Source: CAG-877 sp963589235 | GTDB lineage: Bacteria; Bacillota_I; Bacilli_A; RF39; UBA660 | Assembly (NCBI GenBank): GCA_963589235.1 | Contig: CAVAJX010000112.1 | Coordinates: forward strand, 1-8,794 | Length of the DNA stretch: 8,794 nucleotides | Reading direction: 5' to 3' | In this document: one piece after another, positions 7,329-8,794 of the stretch | How positions within the stretch are numbered: the first letter of the stretch is position 1 | How the letters are laid out: each line of letters opens with the position of its first letter | Program-made: the position numbers and the translations under genes | The notes under the pieces: generated by a model | What the model saw: the letters and a program-made list of their open reading frames with translations, nothing else | Database searches by the model: none | What the model was told of the DNA's origin: nothing

Positions 7329-7583
7329 AAATTACAAAACTAATGGCTATTAACATAGTAAACTTTGAATCTTAGGTCAAGTAGGATTTCCCTCATGTCT
7401 ATAAATCCGTTACCAGATTTATGGTTCCCCTTTAAAGATATGAGTATGACGTCACCGTTCATACGACTTGATTACCACTTAGTATCCACTGCAATCCTAT
7501 GCTAACGGCACTCTAGGAGATTTCCCCACCAATAACACTTTATTATTAGTTCTCTTTTGCAACAGCAATTTCATAAAGCAATA

Positions 7584-7612
7584 CTTATTATATTTGGCCA
7601 AATACTAATAAG
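7584..7612 (-). other. Long hairpin with self-complementary GGCC loop in the RNA
   Basis: CTTATTA pairs with TAATAAG and, after one bulged G, TATTT pairs with AAATA, leaving GGCC as the loop. The loop and flanking bases (TTTGGCCAAA) are a perfect palindrome, so two RNA copies could also pair through it. It lies near the middle of the RNA and is the longest local helix I find. Confidence 0.6.
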
Positions 7613-7934
7613 CAAGTTCTTTAATCCCAAGACCATCACTCAAGACAAGCTACACTGTACATAACTTTCGCCACAATACAGGTTTTATCCCATTTCGTAA
7701 TGAGTCCATCAGTTAACACGTATAGGCTCACCACAATAATAGGTCTCCACAAATACTGGGTCGTTTGTCGTATGCCATTACGAGCGCCCAACACTTTCAT
7801 CTCCAGCATCCACCCTAAACTGGGCGTATAAAGCAAACACCAGAGGTTTCACAGATATGCTCTTATAACGGTTGTTTAATCCCGTCTTCCTAATAAAGCG
7901 ATTGACTAGAATAATGTGCCATCAATCAGTATAC

Positions 7935-7963
7935 ATTATATCTTATGTCACTAAAAATGTCAA
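7935..7963 (-). promoter_or_regulatory. Perfect consensus promoter of the structured RNA
   Basis: The minus strand has TTGACA (7963-7958), exactly 17 nt, then TATAAT (7940-7935): 12 of 12 consensus bases with optimal spacing. Transcription would begin about 7927-7930, a few bases before GGCAC at 7920. It is the strongest promoter in the window and lies 11 nt after the glucosaminidase stop codon. Confidence 0.92.
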
Positions 7964-7974
7964 ATTTACACTTT

Positions 7975-8658
7975 CTAGCTATTTCTAATTTTTTCAACAT
8001 AACTATTGATTTTTGTAGGCCAAGAACTTCCTTCAGCATATCTTGGTGCTATTTTTTCAACAGTATCTAACCCTTGACTATAATAGTTTTTATACAAGTT
8101 ATTAACAAAACCAGTAATACCCTCTTCTAAACTATTAAATCTTTTATAACTACCACCATTACATCCAGGTGCACCTTTTTGTCCACCAACGTTGTAGCAA
8201 CTTCTAGCTAAGTTTGAACATCTACTTCCACAACCAGTTTCATGTAACATTATAGCTGTTGCGACATAAGGATCGATTCCAAGTTCAATACATTTAGTCG
8301 CAATAAAGTAACCTTGTCCAGCTAATATATCTGTACCTAAATTTCTATCTAATTTTGCTGCCAACTCTTCTATTGTTAAACCATCAAATACTTCAATTCT
8401 AGGTGGAACAATAACAGATGCTGGCGCAACTTCCATCTCAATAGCTGTAATAGAAGAATTATCTTCACGTAAATCTGATTCACTATTGTTAACTAATGCA
8501 TTCTCAGAAGCTGTTATATTATTTATATTTACTTCATTATATGAATATGATAAATCATCATTAATCTCATAAGCTTTTTCTTGTAGTTTTATTCCCATTG
8601 AAACCATTAAAACAGATATTATTAGTAAGACAACACTAATAATTTTTGTTTTTTTCAT
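7975..8658 (-). CDS. Secreted glucosaminidase/lysozyme-like protein
   Basis: This 227-residue protein begins MKKTK, then a hydrophobic stretch (about 6-22), which is a signal peptide or membrane anchor. Residues 23-90 are polar and low in complexity, a likely linker. The C-terminal domain (about 93-227) fits the glucosaminidase (GH73-like) lysozyme fold: IELGIDPYVATAIMLHETGCGS (124-145) ends in the expected catalytic Glu140. It is followed by the NVGG segment (156-159) and a RFNSLEEGI segment (173-181), both usual in these muralytic domains. It probably cleaves peptidoglycan glycan strands outside the cell. The mature part holds five cysteines (C123, C143, C147, C154, C166), four of them clustered around the active site, suggesting disulfides. 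The ATG at 8658 follows GATGAGGTGA (8674-8665). No terminator follows, so its mRNA can run into the structured RNA. Confidence 0.82.
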   Translation of the reverse strand: MKKTKIISVVLLIISVLMVSMGIKLQEKAYEINDDLSYSYNEVNINNITASENALVNNSESDLREDNSSITAIEMEVAPASVIVPPRIEVFDGLTIEELAAKLDRNLGTDILAGQGYFIATKCIELGIDPYVATAIMLHETGCGSRCSNLARSCYNVGGQKGAPGCNGGSYKRFNSLEEGITGFVNNLYKNYYSQGLDTVEKIAPRYAEGSSWPTKINSYVEKIRNS

Positions 8659-8697
8659 TGAAATTCACCTCATCATTGAATAATAATCAATGTATCC

Positions 8698-8726
8698 ATT
8701 TTACACTATTATACATAAAAAGTCAA
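8698..8726 (-). promoter_or_regulatory. Promoter of the glucosaminidase-like gene
   Basis: The minus strand has TTGACT (8726-8721), a 17-nt spacer and TAAAAT (8703-8698). Transcription would start near 8691, giving a leader of about 33 nt. A TATAAT at 8709-8714 lies only 6-8 nt from the same -35 box and so does not pair with it. Confidence 0.65.
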
Positions 8727-8754
8727 ATTTGAGCCCTAGTCTGTTAATCCTTTT

Positions 8755-8791
8755 TTAAAATGTTACCATATCATTAGTTAAAATGTTACCA
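8755..8791. repeat. Two-copy 14-bp direct repeat at the window edge
   Basis: TTAAAATGTTACCA occurs at 8755-8768 and again, identical, at 8778-8791, a 23-bp period. The repeat lies about 30 bp upstream of the -35 box of the glucosaminidase-like gene. It may be a regulator site or the repeated end of a mobile element beginning beyond the window. Nothing else in 8727-8794 is recognised. Confidence 0.65.
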
Positions 8792-8794
8792 ATA

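Larger units (their letters stand above)
7300..7928 (-). ncRNA. ole: Large structured RNA, probable OLE RNA
   Basis: About 630 nt without a credible coding frame, visibly richer in G+C (about 40% by eye) than the adjoining genes. It begins at a perfect promoter and ends in a terminator-like hairpin. Complementary segments include GGCAC (7920-7916) with GTGCC (7511-7507) and the adjoining CTAG/CTAG (7909-7906, 7516-7513), which together enclose some 400 nt. Others are CGCCCA/TGGGCG (about 7824-7819 and 7790-7785), CGTAATG/CATTACG (7782-7776, 7702-7696), a 12-bp hairpin at 7584-7612, ATAAATC/GATTTAT (7422-7416, 7407-7401) and TAGGATT/AATCCTA (7499-7493, 7388-7382). Size, complexity and the OapA-like gene directly downstream match OLE RNA (about 610 nt in known cases), a membrane-associated RNA tied to Mg2+ homeostasis and to cold and alcohol tolerance. 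Without a covariance search, ROOL or another large bacterial RNA class remains possible. That it is a structured RNA is much surer than its family. Confidence 0.75.

Noticed and set aside
7636..7836. 66-residue minus-strand open frame inside the structured RNA
   Set aside because: It has no ribosome site and no recognisable protein features, and it overlaps paired RNA segments. It is a chance open frame in a GC-richer non-coding region.
7300..7928. tmRNA, RNase P RNA or a group II intron as the identity of the RNA
   Set aside because: There is no CCA-ending tRNA-like domain, no GAGGAAAGTC-type RNase P core and no GTGYG intron start or clear domain V. The length also exceeds tmRNA and RNase P RNA. 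The segments GAGGGAAATCC and GTATGA...TCATAC are only superficially similar.

Overview
The window is AT-rich, tightly packed DNA from a low-GC Gram-positive (Bacillota/Bacilli-type) bacterium, probably an anaerobe. This rests on strong GAGGTGA-type ribosome sites, sigma-A-like promoters, a YkpA-type ABC-F protein and oxygen-sensitive dehydratase-activase genes. TGA works as a stop (the ATGA overlap at 4015-4018), so the mycoplasma code is not in use. The species cannot be fixed from sequence alone.

Left part, minus strand: a bacterial PH-domain protein (1423-1863) and an unrecognised membrane-anchored extracellular protein (107-1363). Each has a plausible promoter and its own intrinsic terminator. 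Middle, plus strand: three overlapping genes (2035-4965) encode a split set of 2-hydroxyacyl-CoA dehydratase/activase-type proteins, namely two dehydratase-like [Fe-S] subunits and one ATP-dependent activase. The first gene appears to start at ATT behind a near-perfect Shine-Dalgarno sequence. A bidirectional terminator (4967-4995) separates this operon from a convergent ABC-F gene (4987-6573), whose second ATP site is degenerate.

Right part, minus strand: this is the most interesting region. About 630 nt without a credible protein gene (about 7300-7928) is markedly richer in G+C than its surroundings, has long-range complementary segments, starts at a perfect TTGACA-17-TATAAT promoter and ends in a terminator-like hairpin. 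Immediately downstream is a 201-residue, four-helix membrane protein with a basic N-terminus and a DUF21-like motif. A ~600-nt ornate RNA next to such a protein is the known arrangement of OLE RNA with OapA, which form a membrane-bound ribonucleoprotein linked to Mg2+, alcohol and cold stress. I call the pair OLE/oapA by architecture, not by covariance-model match. Upstream of the RNA, with no terminator between, lies a secreted, cysteine-rich glucosaminidase-like protein (7975-8658). The right edge carries a 14-bp direct repeat.

The glucosaminidase, OLE RNA, oapA and ABC-F genes all lie on the minus strand. Several have their own promoters, but read-through could link them. In particular, oapA has no promoter between it and the hairpin that ends the RNA.
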